From positions 190,412 through 254,411 of the forward strand of contig CAWHJW010000012.1 of assembly GCA_963829725.1 (NCBI GenBank): DNA of 64,000 nucleotides, given 5' to 3'. This DNA is from RYN-230 sp963829725 (GTDB lineage Bacteria; Actinomycetota; Actinomycetes; Streptosporangiales; Streptosporangiaceae). Position numbers and translations under genes: made by a program. Positions 1 to 9,493 of this stretch are shown here, piece by piece; position 1 is the stretch's first letter, and the number at the start of each line of letters is the position of its first letter. A model generated the notes under the pieces. It did no database searches and was not told where the DNA came from. It saw nothing but the letters and a program-made list of their open reading frames with translations.

Positions 1-2394
1 GCCCGCGCGCGGCACACCGCCACGGTCACCCTGGTTCTCGGCGGCGCCGGGCTGGCGGCCTGCCTGCTGGTCCTGGCCGGGTTCGTCGTCTCGGCCCAGC
101 TGGCCATCGGCCGCCCGGTGCGCAGGCTGCAGGGCGCGGCACGGCGGGTCCGCGAGGGCGACCTGGCGGCGCGGGTGCCGGCGGGCGGCATCCGGGAGGT
201 GGCCGAGCTGGGCGCCGCGTTCAATGCCATGGCGGAGGAACTGGAGGCCGTGCGGAACGAGGTGGAGCAGCAGAACGCGGAGCTGCAGGGCCAGCAGGCC
301 GAGCTGGCGAGCGCGCTCACCGAAGTGGAACAGCAGCGGGAGCGGGCTGAGGGGGCGCACCGGTTCGCCACTGAACTCGCCGCGCAGAGCGGGATGGAGG
401 TCATCGCCGGGCTGGCGCTGCGCGAGATCGCCGACCGGGCCCACGCCGAGGTCGGCGCGCTCTACCTGCTGGACGAGCGTTCCGGCCTGATCACCTTGCG
501 GGCGAACCGCGGGGCCAGGGCCGGGGACTTCGCTGCCGAGTTCACGGCCAGCGCCGGCCTGGCCGGGCGCGCGGTCACCGAGCAGCGCCCGGTGACCATC
601 AGCTATCCGGGGACCTCGCTGCGGCTGCCCGGCCTCATCGGTGACCGTGAGGTGCGGCACGAGCTGCACCTGCCGCTGCTGCAGCGCGGACGGGCCATCG
701 GGGTGCTCAGCCTCGGCCGGTCCCGCGACACGGAGTTCACCCCCCGGGAGACCGAGACCCTGGCCGAGTTCGCCCAGACCGCCAGCCTGGCCTGCGCGGA
801 AGCCATGGTGCTGCGCCGGATGGAAGGGCTGGCCGGGGAGCTCCAGGTCGTGATGGACTCGACCGACGAGGGCATCTACCGGCGCGACCTGGCCGGGCGG
901 ATCACCTACATCAACCGGGCCGTGCTGGAGCAGACCGGCTACACGGCCGGCGAGCTGCTGGGCCGGGATGCCCACCACCTGCTGCACCGCACCCACCTGG
1001 ACGGGACGGACTACCCGGCCGCCGAGTGCCCGTTTCAGCAGGTGATCGATGACCGGGCCGGCGCCCAGTTCAGCGGCGAGGTGTTCTGGCGCAAGGACAG
1101 CACGCCGTTTCCCATCGACTGCTCGGCCTACCCGTTCTTCGACGGCGACCAGGTCACCGGGATCGTGGTCACCTTCCGCGACATCAGCGAGCGGAAGATG
1201 GCGGACAGCCAGCTGGCCGCCCAGTACCAGGCGGCGCGGGTGCTGGCCGAGGCCGGGTCGCTGGGCGAGGTGCTGCCCCGCCTGCTCGCGATCTACTGTG
1301 AACAGCTCGGCTGGCGGGTCTGCGCGGTGTGGGCCATGGACGACGACGGTGACCTGCTGCGCTGCCAGACCGCGGTGGGCCGCCCTGGGACCGAGGAGCA
1401 GGTGTCCCTGCTGGACCACGCCACCCTGGCGGCCGGGCACGGGACGGTCGGCCGGGCGTGGCAAGAGGGTGAGCCGGTGCACGAGATTGGCCCGGCCGGA
1501 CGGTCATCGGCCGGCCCGGACGGGGCCACGGACGGTGAGCTGGCCGTGCCGTTCCGCCGGAACGGCCAGGTGGTGCGGGTGGTCCAGCTGCTGGGCCCGG
1601 CGCTCCTGGTGACTGACGGGATGATCACCACCATCCAGACGATCGGCGCCCAGGTGGCCCAGTTCACCGAGCGGAAGGAGACAGAGGCGGCGGCGGCGCT
1701 GATGAAGGACCAGTTCGTGGCGACCGTCTCGCATGAGCTGCGGACACCGCTGGCGGCCATGGACGGCTGGCTGCACATCCTGCTGGAGGGCGAGCCCGGC
1801 CCGCTCACCGACGACCAGCGGCGTTTCCTGGGCACGGTGAAGCGGAACAGTGACCGGCTGATGCGCCTGGTCGGCGACCTGCTGCTGATCGGGCAGATGG
1901 ACGCAGGCCGGTTCAGCCTGGACCTCGGTGAGGTGGACATCGCCGAGCTGGTCGGGGAGACGGTGGCCCTGTTCTCCGGGCCGGCCTCGGAGAAGGGCAT
2001 CGAGCTGACCGCTAGCAGCGGCCCGACCGCCACGGTGCACGGGGACCGGCTGCGGCTCGGCCAGTTGCTGAGCAACCTCGTATCCAACGCCATCAAGTTC
2101 ACTCCGGAGAACGGAACGGTCCAGTTGCGGGTCACGGGGCGGGGCGAGCGGTGCCTGATCGAGGTGACCGACAGCGGCGTCGGGATCCCGGCCGGGGAGC
2201 GCGCTCACCTGTTCGAGCGGTTCTACCGGGCGTCCACCGCGGCCGGCACGGCCGGGACCGGGCTCGGGCTCGCGATCAGCAAGGCCATCGCGGAGGGGCA
2301 TGGCGGGACGATCCGGGTGGCCGACGCCGAGGCCGGCGGCACCCGGTTCGTGGTGGAACTCCCGGTCACCGCACGGGCGGAGGCAACGCTGTGA
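1..2394 (+). CDS. Membrane sensor histidine kinase, 5' truncated by window edge
   Basis: The reading frame is open from base 1, so the true start lies outside the window. About 797 residues are visible. They comprise a hydrophobic helix (about 8-36), a HAMP linker with coiled coil (37-110), a GAF domain, a PAS domain (about 280-400, with YINRAVLEQTGYT), a second GAF-like domain, HisKA with SHELRTPL (His578) and a HATPase_c domain. The ATPase shows the N box NLVSNAIKFTP, the G1 box DSGVGIP and the G2 box GTGLGLAIS. It is a phosphorelay sensor that probably phosphorylates the response regulator whose start overlaps its stop. The signal is unknown. Confidence 0.93.
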   Translation, partial: ARARHTATVTLVLGGAGLAACLLVLAGFVVSAQLAIGRPVRRLQGAARRVREGDLAARVPAGGIREVAELGAAFNAMAEELEAVRNEVEQQNAELQGQQAELASALTEVEQQRERAEGAHRFATELAAQSGMEVIAGLALREIADRAHAEVGALYLLDERSGLITLRANRGARAGDFAAEFTASAGLAGRAVTEQRPVTISYPGTSLRLPGLIGDREVRHELHLPLLQRGRAIGVLSLGRSRDTEFTPRETETLAEFAQTASLACAEAMVLRRMEGLAGELQVVMDSTDEGIYRRDLAGRITYINRAVLEQTGYTAGELLGRDAHHLLHRTHLDGTDYPAAECPFQQVIDDRAGAQFSGEVFWRKDSTPFPIDCSAYPFFDGDQVTGIVVTFRDISERKMADSQLAAQYQAARVLAEAGSLGEVLPRLLAIYCEQLGWRVCAVWAMDDDGDLLRCQTAVGRPGTEEQVSLLDHATLAAGHGTVGRAWQEGEPVHEIGPAGRSSAGPDGATDGELAVPFRRNGQVVRVVQLLGPALLVTDGMITTIQTIGAQVAQFTERKETEAAAALMKDQFVATVSHELRTPLAAMDGWLHILLEGEPGPLTDDQRRFLGTVKRNSDRLMRLVGDLLLIGQMDAGRFSLDLGEVDIAELVGETVALFSGPASEKGIELTASSGPTATVHGDRLRLGQLLSNLVSNAIKFTPENGTVQLRVTGRGERCLIEVTDSGVGIPAGERAHLFERFYRASTAAGTAGTGLGLAISKAIAEGHGGTIRVADAEAGGTRFVVELPVTARAEATL

Positions 2395-2762
2395 CGCAGA
2401 CCATCCTGGTCGCCGACGATGAGCAGGACATCCGTGAGCTGGTCGCCTACCGGCTGAGCCGGTCCGGCTTCAGCGTGGTCGAGGCGGGTGACGGCGAGGA
2501 GGCGCTCCGGCTCGCCGCCGCGCAGCCGCTGGACATGGCGGTGCTCGACGTGATGATGCCAGGGCTCAACGGCTACCAGGTCACCGAGCGGCTGCGCGGA
2601 AGGCCGGCCACCCAGCAGCTGCCGGTCCTGCTGATGAGTGCCAGCGTGCAGGACTCGGACATCTCGCGCGGCTTCGAGGCCGGCGCCGACGATTACCTCA
2701 CCAAGCCGTTCCACCCCGATGAGCTGGTGGCCCGGGTCCGGGCTGTGCTGGCCCGCCACTGA
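2391..2762 (+). CDS. Single-domain response regulator
   Basis: This 123-residue protein is a CheY-like receiver with no output domain. Acidic pocket DDE near residue 10, phospho-acceptor Asp53 in VLDVMMPG, the Ser/Thr position in LLMSAS and the conserved lysine in TKPFHP are all present. The GTG start overlaps the kinase stop (GTGA), which implies translational coupling and a cognate pair. With no DNA-binding domain it presumably works by protein contact or as a relay intermediate. Confidence 0.93.
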   Translation: MTQTILVADDEQDIRELVAYRLSRSGFSVVEAGDGEEALRLAAAQPLDMAVLDVMMPGLNGYQVTERLRGRPATQQLPVLLMSASVQDSDISRGFEAGADDYLTKPFHPDELVARVRAVLARH

Positions 2763-4740
2763 GCGCGACCTCGACCGCGGCGCGCCGTCCGCCCAGATCA
2801 GGGTGCCCTGCTCGTGCGCGGCCGCGGTGCCGCCGGTCACCGGCCGACCGCGGGCACCCCGGCCAGCAGCAACTGCCAGCGGCCGGGCGGGCCCCCCAAC
2901 CGAAGCCCGGATCATGTCCCGGTCCCGCGACACGGTGAGGGCGGCGGGCTGGCGCCGCGGGTCGGCCACCGGGACGGTGACCGTCCGGGCCGCCCCCTCG
3001 GGGAGCCGGTACACCTGGAGGGTCACCCCGTCGGCGTAGTTGTAGTCCGGCCGGTCCGCCACGGCCCCGACCGGGATCACCGCGCCGGGCCGGGCCAGCA
3101 CCGGGACGCTCATGAAGCCGTGCCGCTCGGCGTGCCAGCGCGGCCCGGTGACCTCCGCGCTGGTCAGCAGGTGCGTCCAGGTGCCCTCCGGCACGTAGTA
3201 GGCGACCTCGCCGGCCGCGTCGAAGCCGGGCATGCCCAGGGACAGCCCGCCGCGCAGGGTCTCGCCCATGCCCGCGAAGGTGCACTCCGAGTCGCCGCTC
3301 CAGTGCACCGGGAACTGCTGTGACCCGGTGGTGGCGGAGCGCGCGAAGACGATCGCCCCGCCCTCGCCGCGGTGCTGGCGGAGCAGTTCGAAGACGGTCT
3401 TGTTGTAGAGGCAGGTGTGGTAGTTGTGCATCCGCTCCGGGTCCGAGCCATCGAAGTAGGTCACGTCGCTGGGGGTCCGCTCGCCGAAGTCGGACTTGAA
3501 GCAGACCACCCCCGCATCGAGCAGCGCGGCCAGCTTGCTGGCGTACCAGTCCCGCGCGTCCGGATTGGTGAAGTCGGCGACCGCCATCCCCGGCTGCCAC
3601 CGGTCCCACCGCCAGACATCGCCGCTAGGCCGCCGGAGCAGGTAGCCCTTGGCCATCCCCTGGGCGAACAGCGGCGAGCGCTGGGCGATGTAGGGATTGA
3701 TCCAGACGCAGATCCTCAGCCCGCGCGCTTTCAGCCGCTGCAGCATGCCCCGGGGTCGGGGGAACGTCCGCGAGTCCCACCCGAAGTCGCACCAGTTGAA
3801 CTCGCGCAGCCAGAAAGTGTCGAAGTGGAAGACGCGCAGTGGCAGGTCGCGCTAGGCCATGCCCGACACGAAGCTGTAGACCGTGGCCTCGTCGTAGGAG
3901 GTGGTGAAGGAACTGGACAGCCACCGCCCGAACGACCAGGGCGGCAGCCGGGCCGGGCGCCGGTCAGCGCGGTGTACTTGCGCAGGATCTCCTTGGGTGA
4001 GGGCCCGTAGATGACGAAGTACTGCATGGACTGGCCCTCGACGCTGAACTGCACCCGGGACACGGCCTCGGCGGCCACCTCGAACGAGACCCGGCCCGGG
4101 TGGTTCACGAACACCCCGTACCCGGCGTTGGTCAGGAAGAAGGGCACGTTCTTGTAGGCCCGCTCGCTGGACGTGCCGCCGTCCGCGTTCCAGATGTCCA
4201 CCGACTGGCCGTTCTTGACCAGCGGGGCGAAGCGCTCGCCCAGCCCGTACACGAAGTGATCGGTGGCCAGGTCGAGTTGCTCGCGGATGCAGTGCCGCCC
4301 GTCATCGGTGTCGATGATCGCCATCGCCTTGACCGCGCTGCCGGTGAGCCGCCGCCGCCGGCCAGGAAGTCCACCGACCATGGGCCGTCCCGGCCGGCCC
4401 GGGCGGTCAGCGTGCCCGAGGTGAAGGACGCCGCGGCCGCGGTGCAGCACGAGGCGGGCTCGGCGGCCTCGCCGCCCTCGCCGGGCAGCAACTGGAACTG
4501 CGGCTCCCGCGGGATCCCGCCCGCGAAGTGGGTGATCCCGACCCCGGCGACATCAGCCAGCGGGGAGGTGAAGGAAAGCGTGACGGCGGGCCCGGTGAGC
4601 AGGTCCCCGCGGTGCCGGATACGTCTCGTCGGCGCGTAGACCACCAGGGAGCCCGGCGTGGCGGTGGCGTCGAGGACCTCGGCCGGGTGCCGGGCGTGCA
4701 CCCCGGGTCGCATCAGCCAGAAGCCGTCACTGAACTTCAT
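2763..4740 (-). pseudogene. GH31 alpha-xylosidase (YicI-like), decayed
   Basis: The product would be a cytosolic GH31 alpha-xylosidase. Family sequence is read in three frames. It starts at 4740 with MKFSDGFWLMRPGV, shifts near 4355 and again near 3960, and meets a TAG at 3852-3854 where the family has Glu (MAERDLPL type). Catalytic segments KSDFGERTP and HWSGD are kept. The sequence then jumps from GGLSLGMPGF to AGEVAYYVPEG, an in-frame loss of roughly 110-125 codons around 3222. The C-terminus shows further shifts near 2880 and 2790. The start lies 46 bp from a LacI operator. Stop and deletion together argue for real decay. Confidence 0.85.
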
Positions 4741-4785
4741 GGAGCGGGTCTGCCTTTCGGTGCGGCGGGCGGGCTGCCTCGGGTG

Positions 4786-4799
4786 TCGAAGCGCTTCAA
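4786..4799. promoter_or_regulatory. LacI-family operator upstream of the GH31 pseudogene
   Basis: The palindrome TCGAAGCGCTTCAA has the core GAAGCGCTTC (4788-4797), typical of LacI/GalR operators. The same core lies in front of the adjacent repressor gene at 5891-5900. Confidence 0.75.
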
Positions 4800-4864
4800 C
4801 GCTGGGTGAGAGTCATGGCTGCCTCCGTTCCTGGTGTCCGTGCCCGGCCGGCCCGGGCGGCCGC

Positions 4865-5884
4865 CTAGCCGTGCCGGGGGTGGCTGCTGGCCCGCACGGT
4901 GAGCCGGGGCGGCAGCAACGTGACGCCCGGCACCTGCTCGCCGCTCAGCTTCGCCATCAGCAGCGCCACCGCCTGGCCGCCGATCTCCTCAGCCGGGATG
5001 GCGATGGAGGTGAGCGGCGGCGCGGCCCGCTCGGCCTGCTCGTCCGGGCACAGCGCCAGCACCGACAGGTCCTCGCCCACCCGCCGCCCGGCCGCGCGGA
5101 GCTCATCCAGCAGCGGGCCGAGCGCGGGCTCGTTGTGCACCGCGAGGCCGTCCAGGCGGGGGCGCTGCGCCAGCAGCCTGCGCACCGTGCCGCGCACCGT
5201 GGCGGGCGCCGGGTCGCACGGCCAGGTGACCGGCCGCAGCCCGCAGCCGCGGGTAGCCCGCTCGAAGCCGGCCTGGGTGCGCTGGGCGAAGCCGGTGCCG
5301 CGCCGGTACACCTCAGGCGGCGCGCCGATCAGCGCGACGTCCCGGCAGCCCAGCTGCGCGAGGTGATTCGCGGACGCTTTCCCGGCCGCCTCGAAATCCA
5401 GGTCTATGCAGGTCAGATCGGCGCGGCGGGCCGGGATGCCGATCAGCACGGCAGGCAGCGGCAGTGACCGGAGCACCGGCAGCCGCACGTCGTGCCACTC
5501 CACATCCATCACGATGACCGCATCCACCAGCGCGGATGCGGCGACCCGCTGCAACCCCTCGACGCCTTCGTCCTGGGTCAGCAGCAGCACGTCGTGGTCG
5601 AAGCGCCGCGCCGTGGTCACCACCGACATGGCGAAACGCATGAGCACCGGGACGTAGATGCCCGACCGCAGCGGCACCACCAGGGCGATGACGTTCGACC
5701 GGTGGCTGGCCAGCGCCCGCGCGCCCGCGTGCGGCTGGTAGCCCAGCGCCGCGACGGCATCCAGGACGCGCCGCCGGGTCGGCTCGGAGATCGATCGCTT
5801 GCCGCTGAGCACATAGGAGACGGTGCTCGGCGAGACGTCCGCCTGCCGTGCGACGTCAGAGATCCTGGCCAAGGCCCCGTCCAT
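4865..5884 (-). CDS. LacI-family transcriptional repressor
   Basis: The 339 residues carry an N-terminal HTH and hinge (ARISDVARQADVSPSTVSYV, then a hinge with AGARALASHRS). A periplasmic-binding-protein-like effector domain follows. It is the likely local regulator of the alpha-xylosidase, since both genes share an operator core. The ATG at 5884 sits only a few bases from its own operator, which suggests autorepression. An alternative TTG start five codons in would begin with ARISDVA, the usual family N-terminus. The effector is probably a xyloside or related sugar, by context only. Confidence 0.92.
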   Translation of the reverse strand: MDGALARISDVARQADVSPSTVSYVLSGKRSISEPTRRRVLDAVAALGYQPHAGARALASHRSNVIALVVPLRSGIYVPVLMRFAMSVVTTARRFDHDVLLLTQDEGVEGLQRVAASALVDAVIVMDVEWHDVRLPVLRSLPLPAVLIGIPARRADLTCIDLDFEAAGKASANHLAQLGCRDVALIGAPPEVYRRGTGFAQRTQAGFERATRGCGLRPVTWPCDPAPATVRGTVRRLLAQRPRLDGLAVHNEPALGPLLDELRAAGRRVGEDLSVLALCPDEQAERAAPPLTSIAIPAEEIGGQAVALLMAKLSGEQVPGVTLLPPRLTVRASSHPRHG

Positions 5885-5888
5885 GGAT

Positions 5889-5902
5889 TCGAAGCGCTTC
5901 GA
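5889..5902. promoter_or_regulatory. LacI-family operator at the repressor start
   Basis: Perfect palindrome TCGAAGCGCTTCGA ends 4 bp before the repressor ATG and overlaps where its ribosome binding site must lie. It shares the 10-bp core with the site at 4788-4797. Confidence 0.78.
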
Positions 5903-5933
5903 TGGCAGGGATGCTAGACCTCTGGTGCGGCCC

Positions 5934-5967
5934 GCACAAGCCCCGCGCCGCGGCGCGGGGCTCGTGC
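5934..5967 (-). terminator. Hairpin downstream of the decarboxylase operon
   Basis: A perfect 24-bp palindrome (5939-5962, arm AGCCCCGCGCCG) is extended by GCAC/GTGC flanks. It lies 18 bp beyond the decarboxylase stop and before the lacI operator, as expected for an intrinsic terminator in GC-rich DNA. No T-run is present. Confidence 0.6.
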
Positions 5968-5984
5968 GCGGCGCGGCGCGCGGA

Positions 5985-7349
5985 TCAGCCGCGGGCCAGC
6001 TGCTCCACGCGCGCGTGCAGGTGCGGCAGGTATTCCTCGGACTCCGGCTTCATCAGCACGCTGCGCAGGATGCGGGCCGCGGGCGCGTCCACGCCGACCC
6101 CGGGATGGCGCACGGCGAACGCGCCCGCGCCGGCCCGGAGCGTGCTCAGGAAGACCGGGTCGGGGCCGGTCATCCCGTTCCGCAGCACCCGCTCGGAGGC
6201 GGCGTCGATGCGGGACAGGGTGACCGGCTCGGTGACCGGGAAGTAGCTGACGATGTCCAGTTCTGGCGGCTGGTAGAGGCTGAGGTCCGCGGAGGCGCCG
6301 ATCAGGTCCGCCCAGTCCAGCGCGGACCGCCGCCCGGCGGCGAGCACCTGGCCGAGCCCGTCCCGGGTGGGCGGCAGCACCTGGAAGGTGAGCCACAGCG
6401 CGGCTGCCGACGCGCCGGCCCGGGAGCACTCCAGGCTGATCTCGCCCAGGTGCAGCTCGGCCGAGGTGAAGTAGGTGTATGGCGAGTCATGCACGTAGAA
6501 GCGGCCCACCCCGGGGTCGCGGAACAGCACCGCGCCGCAGCCGTAGGGCTGGAGCCCGTGCTTGTGCGGATCGACGACCACCGAGTCGCACGAGGCGATG
6601 GCCCGCCACGGCGCCTCGGGCAGCCCGGCCTGGCCGCCCGCCCCGGCGAGCAGGGTGAAAAACCCGCCGTAGGCTGCGTCCACGTGGATCCGTACCCCGT
6701 AGCGCTCCCGGAGCGGGAGCGCCTCGTGCACCGGGTCCACCGCGCCCAGCCCGGTGCTGCCGGCGGTCAGCACCACGGTGCCGACCTGGCCGGTGCGGAG
6801 CAGGTCCTCCAGCGCGCCCAGGTCGATGCGCCCCCGGCTGTCGGCGGGCACCGGATGCCCCGGCACGCCGAGCAGGTGGCACATCCGGCCGTGCGTGTAG
6901 TGCGCCTCGGTGCTGTACGCGACACCGCGCCCCGGGTGCACTTCCCGCGCCACGAACAGGGCCTCCAGGTTGGCGATGGTGCCGCTGGTGGTCAGGTGGC
7001 CGAGGTGGGCCGCCTCCAGGCCGAACATCGTGGCCAGCTGCGCGGTCACCTCCCGTTCCATCCGCGCGGTGGCCGGGCCGCCGTCCAGCGCGTGGTTGTT
7101 CGGGTTGATGAGCATCGCGGTCAGGTAGCCGGCCACCGCCGCCGGGTGCGGCGGCTTGAGCATCTGGCCTGCGTAGCGCGGGTGGAAGAACGGGTAGTTC
7201 TCGGCCAGCCGCGCGGCGAACTCGGTGAACGCCGCGCCGAACCGCTCGTCGCTCACCGCCAGCGACGGGTGCGGGGAGACCGGGCCGAAGGCCGCCGCCC
7301 AGTCATCGATGGCGGCCACCGCGCGGCCGAGCCAGTACTCCAGGTTCAC
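5985..7349 (-). CDS. PLP-dependent group II amino acid decarboxylase
   Basis: The 454-residue protein belongs to the glutamate/aromatic-L-amino-acid decarboxylase family (PF00282). The GTG start (protein begins VNLEYWLGRAV) overlaps the upstream GNAT stop by four bases. Conserved features are a substrate/PLP region with LTTSGTIANLEAL, the aspartate in HVDAAYGG and the Schiff-base lysine in VVVDPHKHGLQPYG. It would decarboxylate an L-amino acid to the amine in the cytosol. The substrate cannot be told from sequence. Coupling to an acetyltransferase suggests the amine or a related compound may be acylated. Confidence 0.9.
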   Translation of the reverse strand: MNLEYWLGRAVAAIDDWAAAFGPVSPHPSLAVSDERFGAAFTEFAARLAENYPFFHPRYAGQMLKPPHPAAVAGYLTAMLINPNNHALDGGPATARMEREVTAQLATMFGLEAAHLGHLTTSGTIANLEALFVAREVHPGRGVAYSTEAHYTHGRMCHLLGVPGHPVPADSRGRIDLGALEDLLRTGQVGTVVLTAGSTGLGAVDPVHEALPLRERYGVRIHVDAAYGGFFTLLAGAGGQAGLPEAPWRAIASCDSVVVDPHKHGLQPYGCGAVLFRDPGVGRFYVHDSPYTYFTSAELHLGEISLECSRAGASAAALWLTFQVLPPTRDGLGQVLAAGRRSALDWADLIGASADLSLYQPPELDIVSYFPVTEPVTLSRIDAASERVLRNGMTGPDPVFLSTLRAGAGAFAVRHPGVGVDAPAARILRSVLMKPESEEYLPHLHARVEQLARG

Positions 7350-7873
7350 GGCTGGCGGCCCGGGTTGACGAGCTGGTAGAGGGCGTGATGCTGCCAGCGG
7401 CCGGCAATGCTCAGGTAGTCCGGGGCCACCCCGATGCGGGTGAAGCCGTTGCGCTCCAGCACCCGCTGCGACCTGACGTTGTACAGCAGGGTGCCCGCCT
7501 CGATCCGGTGCAGCGCCAGCCGCGCGAAGGCGATCGCGCAGGTCTCGCGCACCGCCGTGGTGGCCAGGCCGCGGCCGCCTGCGGTGGCGCTCAGCCAGTA
7601 GCCCATGTGACAGGACTGGAACGGCCCGCGCACGATCTCGTTCAGGGTGATGCGCCCCGCCACCTGGCCGGATTCGTCCAGGATGACGCACGGCAGGATG
7701 GACCCCTGCCGGAAGCGGGCCAGTGCGGACTGGACGGCGGCGCGCTGGCCCTCGTCGGTGAAGTAGTCCGTACCACGGGCGGGCTCCCAGGGAGCCAGGA
7801 ACTCCCGGTTGTCCCGGACCAGCGTGGTCAGCGCCGGGACGTCATCGGGGGTGACCAGGCGGGTGGCGCTCAC
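7346..7873 (-). CDS. GNAT N-acetyltransferase (RimJ/RimL type)
   Basis: The 175 residues match the GNAT fold of the RimJ/RimL/SpeG class. MGYWLSATAGGRGLATTAV is the acetyl-CoA pyrophosphate loop region (Q/R-x-x-G-x-G/A). The C-terminal RSQRVLERNGFTRIG segment is typical. It is translationally coupled to the decarboxylase, so acetylation of an amine or of a protein N-terminus is possible. The substrate is unknown. Confidence 0.88.
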   Translation of the reverse strand: MSATRLVTPDDVPALTTLVRDNREFLAPWEPARGTDYFTDEGQRAAVQSALARFRQGSILPCVILDESGQVAGRITLNEIVRGPFQSCHMGYWLSATAGGRGLATTAVRETCAIAFARLALHRIEAGTLLYNVRSQRVLERNGFTRIGVAPDYLSIAGRWQHHALYQLVNPGRQP

Positions 7874-7882
7874 CGGCCCATT

Positions 7883-7970
7883 GTCTCAGCCCGGGGCAGC
7901 CGGCGGGGCGGGGCAGCCGGCGGGGCGGGGCAGCCGGCGGGGCGGGGCAGCCGGCGGGGCGGGCTGAGAC
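7883..7970. repeat. Four 17-bp tandem repeats inside an 11-bp inverted repeat
   Basis: Unit GCAGCCGGCGGGGCGGG is repeated four times without change (7896-7912, 7913-7929, 7930-7946, 7947-7963). GTCTCAGCCCG (7883-7893) and CGGGCTGAGAC (7960-7970) are perfect inverted copies that enclose the array. The block lies between the divergent GNAT and SDR genes. Confidence 0.95.
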
Positions 7971-8051
7971 CTGCGGGTGGCACCCGGCCATGATGGGAGG
8001 GCCGGCGGGAACGCCGCCGGTGACGAACACAGTGGCGAGGAGATTGCGCGG

Positions 8052-8810
8052 GTGAACGCGACACTGAAAGGGACCGTCGCGCTGGTGACCGGTGCGTCGA
8101 GCGGTATCGGGGCAGCCACGGCGGTGGCGCTGGCCGGGGAGGGCGCCGCGGTGGCGGTCGTGGCGCGGCGCCGGGACCGGCTGGACGCCCTCGCGGCCGG
8201 CCTGCGGGAGCAGGGCGGGACCGTGCTGGTGCTGGAGGCCGACATTACCGACGGGCAGCAGGCGGCCGGGGCCGTGCAGCGCACCGTGGACGAGTTTGGC
8301 CGCCTCGACACGCTCATCAGCAACGCCGGGGTCATGCTGCTCGGCCCAGCGGTCGGGGCACCGCTCTCGGAGTGGCAGCGGATGGTCGAGCTGAACGTGC
8401 TGGGCCTGCTCTACTGCGCGCACGCGGCCCTGCCGCACCTGCTGCACGCCGCCGGGGATGGTCCGCGGCAGGTCACCGACCTGGTGCACATCAGCTCGGT
8501 GGCGGGACGGGTGGCCCGCAACGGCAGCGGCGTCTACAACCTGACCAAGCACGGCGTCGGCGCGTTCAGCGAGTCGCTGCGCCAGGAACTGGCCACCCGC
8601 TACGTGCGGGTTTCCCTGGTGGAGCCGGGGGCGACGGCCACCGAGCTGGCCGGGCACAACCGGCCGGAGATCCTGGAGGGGATGCGCGGGCAGTTCGGCC
8701 AGCGGATGGAGGCCGAGGACATCGCGGACGCGATCCGCTACATCGTCACCCGGCCGCGGCACATGGCGGTGAATGAAATGCTGATCCGCCCCACCGAGCA
8801 GGAGCGCTAA
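8052..8810 (+). CDS. Short-chain dehydrogenase/reductase
   Basis: The 252 residues form a classical SDR. The nucleotide-binding motif is TGASSGIG, NAG occurs in ISNAGVM, the catalytic Ser is in HISSVAG, and YNLTK is the YxxxK pair. An NAD(P)-dependent alcohol/ketone oxidoreductase is expected, with unknown substrate. The GTG at 8052 is chosen because a GAGGAG Shine-Dalgarno sequence precedes it by about 10 bases and the family N-terminus begins just after. It is divergent from the GNAT gene and convergent with the DsbA-like gene. Confidence 0.92.
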   Translation: MNATLKGTVALVTGASSGIGAATAVALAGEGAAVAVVARRRDRLDALAAGLREQGGTVLVLEADITDGQQAAGAVQRTVDEFGRLDTLISNAGVMLLGPAVGAPLSEWQRMVELNVLGLLYCAHAALPHLLHAAGDGPRQVTDLVHISSVAGRVARNGSGVYNLTKHGVGAFSESLRQELATRYVRVSLVEPGATATELAGHNRPEILEGMRGQFGQRMEAEDIADAIRYIVTRPRHMAVNEMLIRPTEQER

Positions 8811-8828
8811 CCGGTGCGCGCCGGCCGG

Positions 8829-9401
8829 CTACGAGGGCCGGGCGGCCTCGGTGACGGCGGCGGCGATCGTCACCGGGCCGGGCGGGGCAGCCACCCCGGC
8901 GACCAGGACCGTGGGGGTGGCGCCCACGCCCGCGGCGACCGCCTGCGCGGTCACGTAGGGCGGCCAGTCCCGGTACGCCCCCTGGGCCAGGCAGTCAGCA
9001 AACCCGGTGCCGCCCAGCCCGGCGGCATCGCCGAGGGCAGCCAGCTCGGCGTCGGTGAGTCCCGGGCCGCCTTCCGGTGGCTGGTGGGTGAACAGCTCAT
9101 GCATGTACTCGGCGAACCGGCCGAAGTCGGCGGCACACCCGGACGCCGCGGCGGCGCGGGTCGAGTAAGCCGTGGTGGACGCCGCATCCAGGAAGTTCAT
9201 CGGGTGGTAGACGATGCTGGCCTGCCGTTTCCCGGCCAGCTGGGCCAGGGTCGGCCCGGCCGCCAGCTCGAACCGGCGGCAGTACGGGCACAGGAAATCG
9301 ATGTAGGCGTCCACCCGCACTGGCCCGTCCCCGACGGCGATCCCGTCGCCCTCGGGTGTCGCGCCGGCGGGCACGCGGGCGGGGCTGATCGGCTCGGTCA
9401 T
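8829..9401 (-). CDS. DsbA-like thioredoxin-fold protein
   Basis: The 190 residues have a redox motif CPYC in DAYIDFLCPYCRRFE and a DsbA-type helical insertion. A cis-Pro loop is seen in GVGATPTVLV. No signal peptide or membrane anchor is visible, so a cytosolic FrnE/DsbA-like oxidoreductase is more likely than an exported disulfide isomerase. Its stop lies 18 bp from the convergent SDR stop. Confidence 0.85.
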   Translation of the reverse strand: MTEPISPARVPAGATPEGDGIAVGDGPVRVDAYIDFLCPYCRRFELAAGPTLAQLAGKRQASIVYHPMNFLDAASTTAYSTRAAAASGCAADFGRFAEYMHELFTHQPPEGGPGLTDAELAALGDAAGLGGTGFADCLAQGAYRDWPPYVTAQAVAAGVGATPTVLVAGVAAPPGPVTIAAAVTEAARPS

Positions 9402-9493
9402 GGCCGCTCCTGCGGGCTCTCGGTACGTGCTGGTCGTGGAGCCCGCTCCCCGTCCCGGCCAGGCTCACACCGTCAGGAAGGACGGACCCTCAC

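Noticed and set aside
5823..7379. A 518-residue plus-strand frame
   Set aside because: Antisense shadow of the PLP decarboxylase and LacI genes, with no recognisable motif.
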